DNA from: Marinoscillum sp965229915
GTDB taxonomy: Bacteria > Bacteroidota > Bacteroidia > Cytophagales > Cyclobacteriaceae
Direction of reading: 5' to 3'
Length of the DNA: 64,000 nt
Assembly: GCF_965229915.1 (NCBI RefSeq)
Contig: NZ_CBDDJZ010000001.1
Location: 1,798,001 to 1,862,000, forward strand
Positions 42,706 to 52,381 of the stretch are shown here, in pieces. A program made the position numbers and the translations under genes. The first letter of the stretch is position 1, and each line of letters opens with the position of its first letter. The notes below the pieces were generated by a model. It worked only from the letters and a program-made list of their open reading frames with translations, was not told where the DNA came from and ran no database searches.

Positions 42706-45700
42706 ATGTTAGATATAGTCAATAAGGGATTAGCGAAGATATTCGGAACCAAAGCGGAAAAAGACTTAAAAGAACTGAGTCCTGTAGTGACTCAGATCAA
42801 CCAACAGTTTGCACAGCTCGCAAACATCTCTGATGATGAATTGAGAGGTAAAACAGAAGAACTCAAAGAGATCATAGCTAATAAACTAAAGCATATTGAT
42901 GATGAGTTGTCCAAGCTGCACGAACAGGTAGAAACCGATGAATCCCTTCAAATCGATCAAAAAGAGGAGATTTTTGAACGAATAGACAAACTGGAATCCA
43001 AAAGAGATGAGGAGCTTGAGGATGTGTTGAAAGAAATCCTTCCGGTTGGCTTTGCTGTAGTGAAAGAAACGGCACGTAGACTGGCAGAAAACAAGCAACT
43101 CAAAGTAACTGCTACCATCTGGGACAAGGAGCTGGCAAGCAAAAAAGAACACATCAAGATAGACGGTGATTACGCCATTTGGGCCAATAAATGGAAAGCT
43201 GCAGGTACGGATGTAGAGTGGAACATGGTTCACTACGATGTACAGCTCATCGGCGGTATCACTCTACACTCTGGTAAAATAGCCGAGATGGCTACTGGTG
43301 AGGGTAAAACCCTAGTAGCTACTCTCCCTGCCTACCTCAACGCACTTGCTGGAAGAGGTGTACACGTGGTGACAGTAAATGACTACCTGGCCAAGCGTGA
43401 CTCTGAATGGAACGCTCCGATATTCGAGTTTCATGGACTAAAAATTGACTGCATTGATAAGCATCAGCCTAACTCTCCAGAGCGTAGAGCAGCTTATCAG
43501 TGTGACATCATTTACGGTACCAACAATGAATTTGGCTTTGACTACCTGAGAGATAACATGGCCAGAAACCCTGAAGAATTGGTTCAGGGCAAGCACCACT
43601 TTGCCATGGTCGATGAGGTAGATTCTGTATTGATTGATGAAGCGCGAACGCCTTTGATCATTTCCGGACCCATTCCGAAAGGTGACGAGCATGAGTTTTA
43701 TGAGCTAAAACCCCGAATCAACAAGCTGGTAGAAGCTCAGCGCAAACTAGTAGGCGATTACCTCAATCAGGCCAAGAAACTGATCAAGGAAGGCAATGAA
43801 GCAGAAGCTGGTTTACCACTATTCAGAGCATTTCGTGGCTTGCCTAAAAACAAACCTTTGATCAAGTTTTTAAGTGAGACTGGAATCCGAGCGCTGCTCC
43901 AAAAAACAGAGAACTTCTACCTACAGGACAATCAGAAAATGATGCCTGAGGCCGATGACCCACTATTCTTCACCATTGATGAAAAGCACAATAGCATCGA
44001 TCTTACCGAAAAAGGAATTGATCTGATCACTGGCTCGGGAGAAGATCCCAACTTCTTCATCCTTCCTGACATTGGTGATGAAGTGGCCAAACTAGAGAAT
44101 AATACTTCTCTTGACGAAACTGAAAAACTTCAGAAGAAGGAAGAAGTCATCCAGGACTATAGTGTAAAAGCACAGCGAATACACAGTGTTAACCAGCTTC
44201 TCAGAGCCTATTGTCTTTATGAGAAAGATACAGAGTACATCGTTGTAGAAGACAAAGTAAAGATTGTAGATGAGCAGACCGGCCGTGTGATGGAAGGTCG
44301 AAGATACTCTGACGGGTTGCACCAGGCCATTGAGGCGAAGGAAAATGTGAAAGTAGAGGATGCCACGCAAACTTATGCGACCATCACACTACAGAACTAC
44401 TTCCGTATGTACCACAAGTTGGCCGGTATGACCGGTACTGCAGAGACAGAGGCCGGCGAGTTTTGGGATATCTACAAACTAGATGTAGTAGTCATTCCTA
44501 CCAATAGACCAATAGCCCGAGAGGATGAGCATGACAAGGTTTATAAAACCATCCGTGAGAAGTTCAACGCAGTAGTGGAAGAAGTAGTGGATCTGCGGGA
44601 AAAAGGACGACCTGTGCTGGTAGGTACCACTTCCGTGGAGATTTCCGAGTTACTATCAAGAATGCTCAAGATGAAAAACATTGAGCATCAGGTATTGAAT
44701 GCGAAACAGCACGCCCGAGAAGCGGATGTCGTAGCTGAAGCTGGTAAACCAGGCACAGTGACTATAGCCACCAACATGGCTGGACGGGGTACGGATATTA
44801 AGCTGACACCAGAAGCAAAAGCAGCAGGTGGATTGGCCATCATCGGTACAGAACGCCACGAATCCAGACGAGTAGATAGACAGTTGAGAGGTCGATCTGG
44901 TAGACAAGGAGATCCAGGTTCATCACAGTTCTATGTATCTCTGGAAGATAATCTCATGCGATTATTCATGTCAGATCGGGTGGCTAAAATCATGGACCGC
45001 CTGGGACTGCAGGAAGGTGAAGTCATTCAGCACAGCATGATTACCAAATCCATCGAGCGAGCTCAGAAAAAGGTAGAGGAAAACAACTTTGCCATCCGTA
45101 AGCGACTCCTAGAGTATGATGACGTGATGAACTCACAAAGAGAAGTAATTTACAAGCGGCGTAGAAATGCACTCTATGGTGAGCGTCTTGAGTTGGATAT
45201 TAACAACATGCTCTATGACACCTGTGAGGATATTGCCATCAATGCCAAGGCTGGAGACAACCTCGATGGCTTGAAGCTCAACACGATCAGTGTATTGGGA
45301 ATAGACTTCCAAATCACCCTGGAGGAGCTTACAAAAATCAACGAAATGGAGCTAACACAAAAGCTCTATAATGAGGCACAAAAGCACTATTTGAATAAAA
45401 ACATCAACATAGCGCAACGAGCCCTTCCACTACTCAAGCAGATCCATAAAGACAAAGGAGCCACTGTGGAGAACGTATTGGTGCCATTTACCGATGGGAA
45501 AAAACAAATCGGGGTAGCTGCACCACTCGAAAAGTCCGTGGAGACGGAAGGTCGTGAAATGATCAAGTCCATGGAAAAAATGATTACCCTGGCGATCATC
45601 GACCAAACATGGAAAGAGCACCTACGTGAAATGGATGATTTGAAGCAATCTGTTCAAAACGCGGTGTACGAGCAGAAAGATCCTTTGATCATCTACAAGT

Positions 45701-46062
45701 TTGAGGGTTTTGAGCTATTCAAAGGATTCTTGGGTAAAGTCAACGAAGAATGTACGAGCTTCCTAATGAAATCGCACATTCCGGTTCAGGATCCTAATCA
45801 GGTACAAGAGGCCAGATCACAGCGAGCCAAACAGGACTATAAAGAGTCCAAGGAAGACAGTGGCTCTTTACTCAACAGAGGTCAGGCAAACACCAACAGG
45901 CCTCCAGCAGAGAAGACTCAGCCGGTTCACACGACGAAGATTGCCAGTAGAAACCAACGTGTGACCGTGCAATATCCAGACGGATCAGTAAAGAAAGATG
46001 TCAAGTTTAAGACTGTAGAAGACGACTTAAAAAACAATAAATGCGTGCTCTTAGATTCATAG
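42706..46062 (+). CDS. secA: Preprotein translocase motor subunit SecA
   Basis: ATPase that drives proteins through SecYEG. It has 1118 residues against ~900 in E. coli; Bacteroidota SecA proteins carry extra insertions. Walker A is MATGEGKT (195-202); Walker B is in FAMVDEVDSVLIDEARTPLIISG. The second nucleotide site includes TNMAGRGTDIKL and HESRRVDRQLRGRSGRQGDPGSSQF. The PPXD and helical scaffold regions are present. The C-terminal Cys-rich zinc motif that binds SecB (CxCxSGxxCH) is absent; the protein ends KNNKCVLLDS. The stop overlaps the SPOR lipoprotein start by 22 bp. Confidence 0.98.
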   Translation: MLDIVNKGLAKIFGTKAEKDLKELSPVVTQINQQFAQLANISDDELRGKTEELKEIIANKLKHIDDELSKLHEQVETDESLQIDQKEEIFERIDKLESKRDEELEDVLKEILPVGFAVVKETARRLAENKQLKVTATIWDKELASKKEHIKIDGDYAIWANKWKAAGTDVEWNMVHYDVQLIGGITLHSGKIAEMATGEGKTLVATLPAYLNALAGRGVHVVTVNDYLAKRDSEWNAPIFEFHGLKIDCIDKHQPNSPERRAAYQCDIIYGTNNEFGFDYLRDNMARNPEELVQGKHHFAMVDEVDSVLIDEARTPLIISGPIPKGDEHEFYELKPRINKLVEAQRKLVGDYLNQAKKLIKEGNEAEAGLPLFRAFRGLPKNKPLIKFLSETGIRALLQKTENFYLQDNQKMMPEADDPLFFTIDEKHNSIDLTEKGIDLITGSGEDPNFFILPDIGDEVAKLENNTSLDETEKLQKKEEVIQDYSVKAQRIHSVNQLLRAYCLYEKDTEYIVVEDKVKIVDEQTGRVMEGRRYSDGLHQAIEAKENVKVEDATQTYATITLQNYFRMYHKLAGMTGTAETEAGEFWDIYKLDVVVIPTNRPIAREDEHDKVYKTIREKFNAVVEEVVDLREKGRPVLVGTTSVEISELLSRMLKMKNIEHQVLNAKQHAREADVVAEAGKPGTVTIATNMAGRGTDIKLTPEAKAAGGLAIIGTERHESRRVDRQLRGRSGRQGDPGSSQFYVSLEDNLMRLFMSDRVAKIMDRLGLQEGEVIQHSMITKSIERAQKKVEENNFAIRKRLLEYDDVMNSQREVIYKRRRNALYGERLELDINNMLYDTCEDIAINAKAGDNLDGLKLNTISVLGIDFQITLEELTKINEMELTQKLYNEAQKHYLNKNINIAQRALPLLKQIHKDKGATVENVLVPFTDGKKQIGVAAPLEKSVETEGREMIKSMEKMITLAIIDQTWKEHLREMDDLKQSVQNAVYEQKDPLIIYKFEGFELFKGFLGKVNEECTSFLMKSHIPVQDPNQVQEARSQRAKQDYKESKEDSGSLLNRGQANTNRPPAEKTQPVHTTKIASRNQRVTVQYPDGSVKKDVKFKTVEDDLKNNKCVLLDS

Positions 46063-46553
46063 TATTAGCTGTAATTACCGTGGGTGTGTATAGCTGTAAG
46101 ACTTCTTCAGTCACCACCACATCTACTGAAACGTATCGTGAGGACTTGTCTGTATTGAGACCAGAAATCCGTAGTGCAAAAGTGGATACTGTTGCTCTTG
46201 ACTCCAGTAAAGTAATGGCTCGAAACGAGAAAATCGCCGGGCATATAAAAATGGAACTGGACAGTGTGAACCAAATCATTATTGAGCAGAATAGGGCACG
46301 TCGCTATGTAGATGGGTTCACCATTCAAGTCTATACCGGTACCGATCGGGACAAAGCCAATGAAGCCGTGCGGATAGTTCGTGAAATCAACCCAGAACTA
46401 GATCCTACTATGAGGTATGTACAGCCAAGCTATAAAGTAAAAGTGGGACAATACATTAGCAAACTGGAAGCCCATGCCATCTACGAATCATTAAGAGAGG
46501 AATTCCCTCTTGCCCTACTTATACCAGAAAGAATCCCTGTCGACTATGACTGA
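46041..46553 (+). CDS. SPOR-domain lipoprotein
   Basis: Lipoprotein of 170 residues: MRALRFIVLAVITVGVYSC places a lipid-attached C19. A linker leads to a SPOR domain (about 90-168: GFTIQVYTGTDRDKANEAVRIV, YKVKVGQYISKLEAHAIYESL, ALLIPERI). SPOR domains bind peptidoglycan strands lacking stem peptides, usually at division sites, so it likely acts in the periplasm at the septum or wall. Its start lies inside secA (22-bp overlap), showing translational coupling; the M20 gene start overlaps its end by 8 bp. Confidence 0.8.
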   Translation: MRALRFIVLAVITVGVYSCKTSSVTTTSTETYREDLSVLRPEIRSAKVDTVALDSSKVMARNEKIAGHIKMELDSVNQIIIEQNRARRYVDGFTIQVYTGTDRDKANEAVRIVREINPELDPTMRYVQPSYKVKVGQYISKLEAHAIYESLREEFPLALLIPERIPVDYD

Positions 46554-47742
46554 TACGATATCCGCCATCAAGCGATTATCTGAAGAATACTATGAAGAAG
46601 TGTTAGCTTTCAGAAGGCATCTTCACAGCCATCCGGAGCTGTCCTTTCAGGAGTACAATACAGCAGATTTTATTGAGGAGAAACTCCGTGAAATGGGCAT
46701 CACGGATTTGGAACGTAAAGCTGATACAGGCATTACTTTCCTGATCAAAGGAGCCAAAGACAATGGTAAGACGGTGGCAATGCGTGCTGATATTGATGCC
46801 CTGCCAATCAAAGAAGCCAATGAGGTTTCCTACAAATCACAAAATGATGGAGTAATGCATGCCTGTGGACACGATGTGCATACAGCTTCTTTGTTAGGTG
46901 CTACAAAAATTCTTACCCAACTCACGGATCATTTTGAAGGAACAATTAAGGCAATCTTCCAGCCCGGTGAAGAAAAACTTCCGGGAGGAGCCTCTTTATT
47001 AATCAAAGAAGGCATTCTGGAAAATCCGAAACCCAACAGAATATTGGGACAGCATGTCATGCCGCTAATTGACTCTGGAAAAGTAGGTTTCAGAAAAGGA
47101 ATGTACATGGCCAGTGCTGATGAAGTGTACTTCACCGTGAAAGGAAAAGGTGGTCATGCGGCGATGCCTGAAAACGCAATAGACCCTGTGTTGATCACCA
47201 GTCATATCATAGTGGCCCTACAGCAGATTGTTAGTAGAAACTCCAGCCCTAAAATTCCATCGGTTCTTTCTTTCGGACGGGTGGAAGCCAATGGAGCCAC
47301 CAATGTGATCCCCAACGAGGTAAAAGTACAAGGAACCTTTAGAACCTATGATGAGGAATGGAGAGCAGACGCGCACAAGCGTATGACCAAAATGGCCAAA
47401 GGAATAGCTGAAGCCATGGGCGCGGAGTGTGATTTTGAGGTAATGAAGGGATACCCACACTTAAAAAATCATCCGGAGTATACCGAAGACAATATCAAAG
47501 CTGCTGAAGAGTATCTTGGCAAGGAGAATGTGGTGGATCTGGACCTGTGGCTCGCAGGTGAGGATTTTGCATATTACTCACAGGAGATCGATGCGTGTTT
47601 CTACCGATTAGGCACCAGAAATGAAGAAAAAGGGATCACATCTGGAGTGCATACACCAACTTTCGATATAGATGAGGACGCTCTCAAGATCGGCATGGGA
47701 TTATTCGCCTGGCTCACCATTGCAGAGCTGAACAGGCCTTAG
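46546..47742 (+). CDS. M20-family amidohydrolase (aminoacylase-like)
   Basis: Zinc-dependent M20D amidohydrolase of about 398 residues from ATG 46546 (MTDTISAIKRL). The first metal set is in MRADIDALPI and HACGHDVHTASLLG, the catalytic Glu in FQPGEEKLPGGAS and a late His in SGVHTPTFDI. The dimerisation domain contains GKGGHAAMPENAIDPV. Family members remove acyl groups from amino acids or open peptide-like bonds; the exact substrate is unknown. It starts inside the SPOR gene. An earlier ATG at 46510 is less likely. Confidence 0.88.
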   Translation: MTDTISAIKRLSEEYYEEVLAFRRHLHSHPELSFQEYNTADFIEEKLREMGITDLERKADTGITFLIKGAKDNGKTVAMRADIDALPIKEANEVSYKSQNDGVMHACGHDVHTASLLGATKILTQLTDHFEGTIKAIFQPGEEKLPGGASLLIKEGILENPKPNRILGQHVMPLIDSGKVGFRKGMYMASADEVYFTVKGKGGHAAMPENAIDPVLITSHIIVALQQIVSRNSSPKIPSVLSFGRVEANGATNVIPNEVKVQGTFRTYDEEWRADAHKRMTKMAKGIAEAMGAECDFEVMKGYPHLKNHPEYTEDNIKAAEEYLGKENVVDLDLWLAGEDFAYYSQEIDACFYRLGTRNEEKGITSGVHTPTFDIDEDALKIGMGLFAWLTIAELNRP

Positions 47743-47745
47743 TCA

Positions 47746-48921
47746 CTACAAGGCCACCTCAAACTGTAATCTATACATCATGAAGTTAGATGCCGTCGTG
47801 GTTCGGTATGTCATGTCACTCTGCACTTTCAGGGAATGGCCTTTAATGTACTTAGATACACCTAATGTGTATTCTGACACATCTGAGATAGAGGAGGCTC
47901 CTGCTCCGGATTGAACATCAGTATACCTAAGTGCAATTTCTATATTAGGCTTGGTCACGTAACCGGCTGCAGTTACAAAGCCTCTGCCATTGCCAAAACC
48001 ATCCGAATTGTTACTCGACCTCCGGTCTACATATTCAGCATTCCAGGAGAACCCACGATACTTAAACACGGCATCAACAAACAGCGTTGACAAATCCGAA
48101 TAAATGTACTCACCATTTGTATCAGTGAGATAACCACCGAGATTGCCTCTACTACGTGGAGCATCTTGGTTGTAATCATAAGAGATAGCCACAGATAATT
48201 TGGGTGATTTATGTCTTGTTAGGTCAGCACCAATAAAATCTTCTTTTCCGTTAAACTTACCAAAAGGAAGTATTTCTACTCTTCCCGTAAATTCATGACC
48301 ATTTCTAGGGTTAGCCCCTATTACGTTTCTACCTTCACCCATGGATAAAGCAAGAATCTCTCGAAATACGACACCAGAAACCGTATGCTCCTTTCGTAAT
48401 TGTAAACCAATATCCCTATCCAAAGTAAATCTGCTGTTGACAAGGCTACGATCTACAAACTGAAGGTTTTGTGATGACACCACACGTTCACGATTACCTG
48501 GCAGCTTGGTCTGACCAGCCCATAGCTCCCATCCTTTAGCAAACTTCCACCGGACCAATGCATCCAAAACGATGTTGGAGGTATTGCCCATTTCAGGGAT
48601 ATGGCCACTTCTTTGATCACGATTAGAAACGGCCAATTCCAGTTTGTAGATAATATTTGGATGAAAAGCATACCCGTCAAACTTCAATCTGCATCTGCGA
48701 ATCATAGCACGCTCATCGTATGTATCATTTTCAAGATTTTGAATACCCTGATATAATGACTGGAAACGAAACCCAAATTTGAGGTTAAAACTGGAGTCCT
48801 CAGCCTGTAGATATAAGCGCTTGCCCCATTCCGCTGGAACGATGATCTGCCCATTGCTGATATGACTACACAAAAAGCTACAAACAACTATAGTCGCACG
48901 AACAAATTTCTTGTAGAACAT
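47746..48921 (-). CDS. OprO/OprP-like phosphate-selective porin
   Basis: Outer-membrane porin of about 391 residues with a signal peptide (from MFYKKFVRATIVVCSFLCSHISNGQ, start 48921). Many amphipathic strands, IRRCRLKFDGYAFHPNIIYKLELAVS, and the central VRWKFAKGWELWAGQTKLPGNRERVVSSQNLQFVDRSLVNSRF match the porin_O_P family. It ends in a beta-strand (MYRLQFEVAL). Lies divergent from a Na+/phosphate symporter gene, which fits a phosphate intake role. Phosphate specificity is inferred from family and neighbour. Confidence 0.82.
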   Translation of the reverse strand: MFYKKFVRATIVVCSFLCSHISNGQIIVPAEWGKRLYLQAEDSSFNLKFGFRFQSLYQGIQNLENDTYDERAMIRRCRLKFDGYAFHPNIIYKLELAVSNRDQRSGHIPEMGNTSNIVLDALVRWKFAKGWELWAGQTKLPGNRERVVSSQNLQFVDRSLVNSRFTLDRDIGLQLRKEHTVSGVVFREILALSMGEGRNVIGANPRNGHEFTGRVEILPFGKFNGKEDFIGADLTRHKSPKLSVAISYDYNQDAPRSRGNLGGYLTDTNGEYIYSDLSTLFVDAVFKYRGFSWNAEYVDRRSSNNSDGFGNGRGFVTAAGYVTKPNIEIALRYTDVQSGAGASSISDVSEYTLGVSKYIKGHSLKVQSDMTYRTTTASNFMMYRLQFEVAL

Positions 48922-49003
48922 ACTAAAGTTAGGATGATTTGAAAAAGGCAATGTTAAGGAATTATGAACTAAAGCTTATCAGGAACATCCAAGTAACTTA
49001 ATA

Positions 49004-49031
49004 TTTGGGTAACATTACAATAGTAGTTTTG
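49004..49031 (+). promoter_or_regulatory. Candidate promoter of the Na+/phosphate symporter gene
   Basis: TTTG at 49004-49007 and TAGTTTTG at 49024-49031, spacing 16 nt (slightly short), 24 bp before ATG 49056. No PHO-box-like repeat was recognised. Confidence 0.4.
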
Positions 49032-49055
49032 CAATCAAATTTAACCCTCATACAC

Positions 49056-50777
49056 ATGGAATTCGGATTACTAGACTTGCTGAATCTTTTTGGGTCACTT
49101 GCTTTTTTCATTTATGGTATGAAAATCATGAGTGAGGCGATCCAACGAGTTGCTGGTTCCAAAATGCGGCAAATACTCAGTTCGATGACTTCTAATCGAT
49201 TTAAGGGAGTACTCACTGGATTTATCATAACCGGATTAGTTCAATCATCTTCTGCCACCACTGTATTGGTGGTCAGTTTTGTTAATGCTGGTTTGCTCTC
49301 ATTGGTGGAATCAATCGGGGTGATCATGGGAGCTAATATTGGTACAACCATTACAGCCTGGTTAATTTCTATTATCGGATTCAAGGTGAAAATCGATGCT
49401 TATGCACTGATCATCATTGCATTTTCATTCCCGCTTTTATTTTTTAGCCGTGACCGCATAAAAACATGGGGAGAAGTATTCATCGGATTTGCTCTGCTTT
49501 TTATGGGATTAGCATATTTAAAAGATGCTGTTCCTGATCTAAAGTCTAATCCTGAGATTCTTGCCTTCCTTAGTGAATACTCTAACATGGGATTCCTATC
49601 CACTATTCTTTTCGTGGCGATCGGAACCCTTATAACGGTTGTCGTGCAATCTTCCAGCGCTGCCATGGCACTCACGCTGGTCATGGCCAATAATGGCTGG
49701 ATTCCATTTGAGTTGGCCGCAGCAATGGTTCTGGGAGAAAACATCGGAACAACGATAACAGCTAACCTGGCAGCCTTAGTGGGTAATGTTCATGCCAAGC
49801 GAGCAGCATTTGCCCATTTTATATTTAATGTCTTTGGCGTACTTTGGATCATCTTGCTGATGGGCCCATTTTTATCACTCATCAGTTCATATGTAAGTTA
49901 TCAAACAGGCTTCTCTCCTGAAACAAACCCTGAAGCAATCCCTGTAGCTCTTTCAGTATTTCATACCGCCTTCAACGTTATCAATACGCTCTTACTGATC
50001 TGGTTTGTAAAATTCATAGCCTCAATAGTTATTAAAGCGATCAAAACGAAAGGCGATGAAGATGATGATTTCAAATTAGAATATATAGGCACCGGGTTGC
50101 TAAACACTGCGGAACTTTCACTCGAGGAAGCTCAAAAAGAAACAGCTTTGTTCGGTAAGACAATAATTAAAATGTCCTCTGTCATGAAAGAGTTGTTGGA
50201 TGAGCCAAAGAAAAAAAGACAGAAGAAGTTGCTCAAAAAGATGAGAAAATATGAAGAGAATACTGATCAACTCGAAGAGGAAATCACCAAGTATCTTTCA
50301 CGTGTTTCAGATGGAAGTTTGAGCTCTGCCACCTCAGCAAGAGTGGTGAGTATTTTGAGCATCATCAATGATATGGAACGAATAGGGGATGTGTTTTTTC
50401 AAATGTCCAAGGATTTTGAGACCAAACAAAAAGAAAAAATCGGCTTCAATAAGAAGCAAAGATCTAATCTGAATAAGATGTTTGAATTGGTAGACGACTC
50501 TATAAGTACTATGGTAGCCAATCTCAACAGTAATTACACCAATGTAACTCTGGATACAGCATTAGCCCATGAACAAGCAATTGATAATTACAGAAACAAA
50601 CTTCGCAAGGATCTTATGGGGGACATGCAAAGTAAGAATTACGATGTTCAGATCGGTGCGCTGTACAAAGACCTGTTTCAATCCATGGAAAAAGTTGGTG
50701 ATCATGTGATTAATGTGACTGAAGCCATCACCGGAGAGACTGAAAGGTCATTGAAGAGAATGGAAGACATTTCTTAA
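49056..50777 (+). CDS. Na+/phosphate symporter with C-terminal PhoU domain
   Basis: NptA-type symporter of about 573 residues from ATG 49056. The two inverted membrane repeats each have a QSSSA motif (VQSSSATTVLVVSF; VQSSSAAMALTLVM) and MGANIGTTIT or LGENIGTTIT. The membrane part ends near residue 330. A long helical PhoU-like domain follows (about 350-573: TAELSLEEAQKETALFGK, VVSILSIINDMERIGDVF, EKVGDHVINVTEAI), likely sensing phosphate state. The next gene is a second NaPi symporter without PhoU. Confidence 0.92.
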   Translation: MEFGLLDLLNLFGSLAFFIYGMKIMSEAIQRVAGSKMRQILSSMTSNRFKGVLTGFIITGLVQSSSATTVLVVSFVNAGLLSLVESIGVIMGANIGTTITAWLISIIGFKVKIDAYALIIIAFSFPLLFFSRDRIKTWGEVFIGFALLFMGLAYLKDAVPDLKSNPEILAFLSEYSNMGFLSTILFVAIGTLITVVVQSSSAAMALTLVMANNGWIPFELAAAMVLGENIGTTITANLAALVGNVHAKRAAFAHFIFNVFGVLWIILLMGPFLSLISSYVSYQTGFSPETNPEAIPVALSVFHTAFNVINTLLLIWFVKFIASIVIKAIKTKGDEDDDFKLEYIGTGLLNTAELSLEEAQKETALFGKTIIKMSSVMKELLDEPKKKRQKKLLKKMRKYEENTDQLEEEITKYLSRVSDGSLSSATSARVVSILSIINDMERIGDVFFQMSKDFETKQKEKIGFNKKQRSNLNKMFELVDDSISTMVANLNSNYTNVTLDTALAHEQAIDNYRNKLRKDLMGDMQSKNYDVQIGALYKDLFQSMEKVGDHVINVTEAITGETERSLKRMEDIS

Positions 50778-50810
50778 TAAAGGCTAATTTCTAACCTAAA
50801 ACTCCAACTT

Positions 50811-51953
50811 ATGTCAGCCAAATCCTATACCAGGATAGGTGCTATTCTGGTGTCAATATTAGGTTTCTTTGGTGCTATCAGCTTTTTGGGAATCAGTTTT
50901 CAATCTATCGGATCTGATTTTTCTCAGAATTTTGAGATCGCTTTCAGTAATCCTGCCATCGGATTATTTATTGGTTTGCTTGGAACCGCCATTCTACAGA
51001 GTAGCTCCACTACCACATCCATGGCTGTGGCGGCAGTAGCGGCAGGATCTATCCCCATGGAAAATGCCATACCAATTGTGATGGGAGCTAATATAGGCAC
51101 CACGCTCACGAGCACTATCGTGTCTATGAGTTATGTAACCAAAACTGCGGAGTTCAAGAAGGCTGTATCAGCTGGCACCTGTCATGACATCTTCAATGTG
51201 CTTACGTGTATTGTATTGTTCCCGTTGGAGCTCAATTATGGGCTGCTAAGCAACCTCAGTCACTCGATGGCTTCCTGGTTTGAAATTGCCAATACTTCTG
51301 AAACTGTCCATGAAAAGTTTTTTATCTACCAGTTTCTAGACAATATCGGTAAAACGTTAGTATCCTGGATGGGAGGATATCTCCTATTGATCCTTAGCAT
51401 CCTGATGTTGTTTGGCACGGTGAAGGCCATTTCCAATATCTCTTACAAGCAACTCATCGGTACCACCCGATCGCGATTTGAAGCCATCGCTTTTCAGAAT
51501 ACCTTCCGAGCCTTCGGTTGGGGGTTTTTGACTACAGCCATCATCCAAAGCAGCTCTATCACTACTTCATTGATAGTACCACTTGTTGCCACGGGCAAAG
51601 TAACCATTAGACGAGCTTTTCAATTTGTGGTAGGAGCCAACATAGGCACCACCATCACAGCCATCCTTGCCGCTCTGTTCAAAAGTGAGGCGGCAATGAG
51701 TCTTGCCTTTGCTCACTTCCTATTCAATCTTACCGGCACCCTACTGTTTATTGGAGTTCCCTTTGTTAGACAATTGCCCATTTATCTTTCCAATAGATTA
51801 GGGTCAGTTGCACTTAAGTATAAAATATCAGCGTTTGCCTATATCCTTTTGCTTTTCTTTGTACTGCCCTTCACGCTGATATACGTTAGCAAGTCTGAGG
51901 CCTCTATTTCCACCGTGCACCAGCCGGATCAAGAGGTAAGCGGAAATAAATAA
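50811..51953 (+). CDS. Second Na+/phosphate symporter, without PhoU
   Basis: NaPi-family transporter of 380 residues with the two hallmark repeats: LQSSSTTTSMAVAAVAAG and IQSSSITTSLIVPLVATG, each followed by a GANIGTT segment. About nine transmembrane helices and no PhoU domain. It starts 33 bp after the first symporter and is likely cotranscribed. Having both a regulated and an unregulated form side by side suggests different affinity or regulation (inference). Confidence 0.9.
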   Translation: MSAKSYTRIGAILVSILGFFGAISFLGISFQSIGSDFSQNFEIAFSNPAIGLFIGLLGTAILQSSSTTTSMAVAAVAAGSIPMENAIPIVMGANIGTTLTSTIVSMSYVTKTAEFKKAVSAGTCHDIFNVLTCIVLFPLELNYGLLSNLSHSMASWFEIANTSETVHEKFFIYQFLDNIGKTLVSWMGGYLLLILSILMLFGTVKAISNISYKQLIGTTRSRFEAIAFQNTFRAFGWGFLTTAIIQSSSITTSLIVPLVATGKVTIRRAFQFVVGANIGTTITAILAALFKSEAAMSLAFAHFLFNLTGTLLFIGVPFVRQLPIYLSNRLGSVALKYKISAFAYILLLFFVLPFTLIYVSKSEASISTVHQPDQEVSGNK

Positions 51954-51987
51954 CTCAAACATTTAGCGCATCATTCCTATTGTATAT

Positions 51988-52016
51988 ATTGATCAACTGA
52001 TCGAAATTTGATCAAT
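51988..52016. repeat. Inverted repeat with three TGATC motifs before the holin-like gene
   Basis: ATTGATCA/TGATCAAT arms (51988-51995 with 52009-52016) with a further TGATCG in between (51998-52003). It may bind a regulator of the 52025 gene, or only be an AT-rich palindrome. Confidence 0.4.
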
Positions 52017-52024
52017 TAATCGTT

Positions 52025-52381
52025 ATGGCTGTATTTAACAAACTGGTAGACAAAATCTCCGAGTACATCAGGTTAAAGGGAGAAAAGATAAAGCTTGACA
52101 TCATTGCTCAGGTTTCTAGACTTTTAGCCCATTTTGTGGCCTTTCTGACCATCGGACTGATAGGTTTGTTTCTGCTTATCTTCTTATCATTAGCCCTGTC
52201 AGCATATTTGAACAGTGTACTGGAGAGTCCACATTTTGGTTACTTAATAGTAGGAGGAGTTTATTTCATTGTTCTGATAATCATCATACTGCTACTCCGG
52301 TCCAATCGACTGCAAAGTTGGTTAGAAACCCTTTTCGTGAACCTTAGTGAAACCATAGAACAGGAAAATGTCGAAGAATAG
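52025..52381 (+). CDS. Holin-X-like membrane protein
   Basis: Protein of 118 residues with two transmembrane helices (about 34-60 and 72-92), a positively charged N-terminal amphipathic helix (KISEYIRLKGEKIKLDIIAQ) and a charged tail. It resembles the phage-holin/YqjE-type family (holin-X), which in bacteria is a normal chromosomal membrane protein. No phage genes are near. It overlaps the next gene by 14 bp. Function unknown, likely membrane stress. Confidence 0.65.
   Translation: MAVFNKLVDKISEYIRLKGEKIKLDIIAQVSRLLAHFVAFLTIGLIGLFLLIFLSLALSAYLNSVLESPHFGYLIVGGVYFIVLIIIILLLRSNRLQSWLETLFVNLSETIEQENVEE

Noticed and set aside
52025..52381. Phage holin as a sign of a prophage
   Set aside because: No other phage genes are near; this family is common as chromosomal membrane protein.
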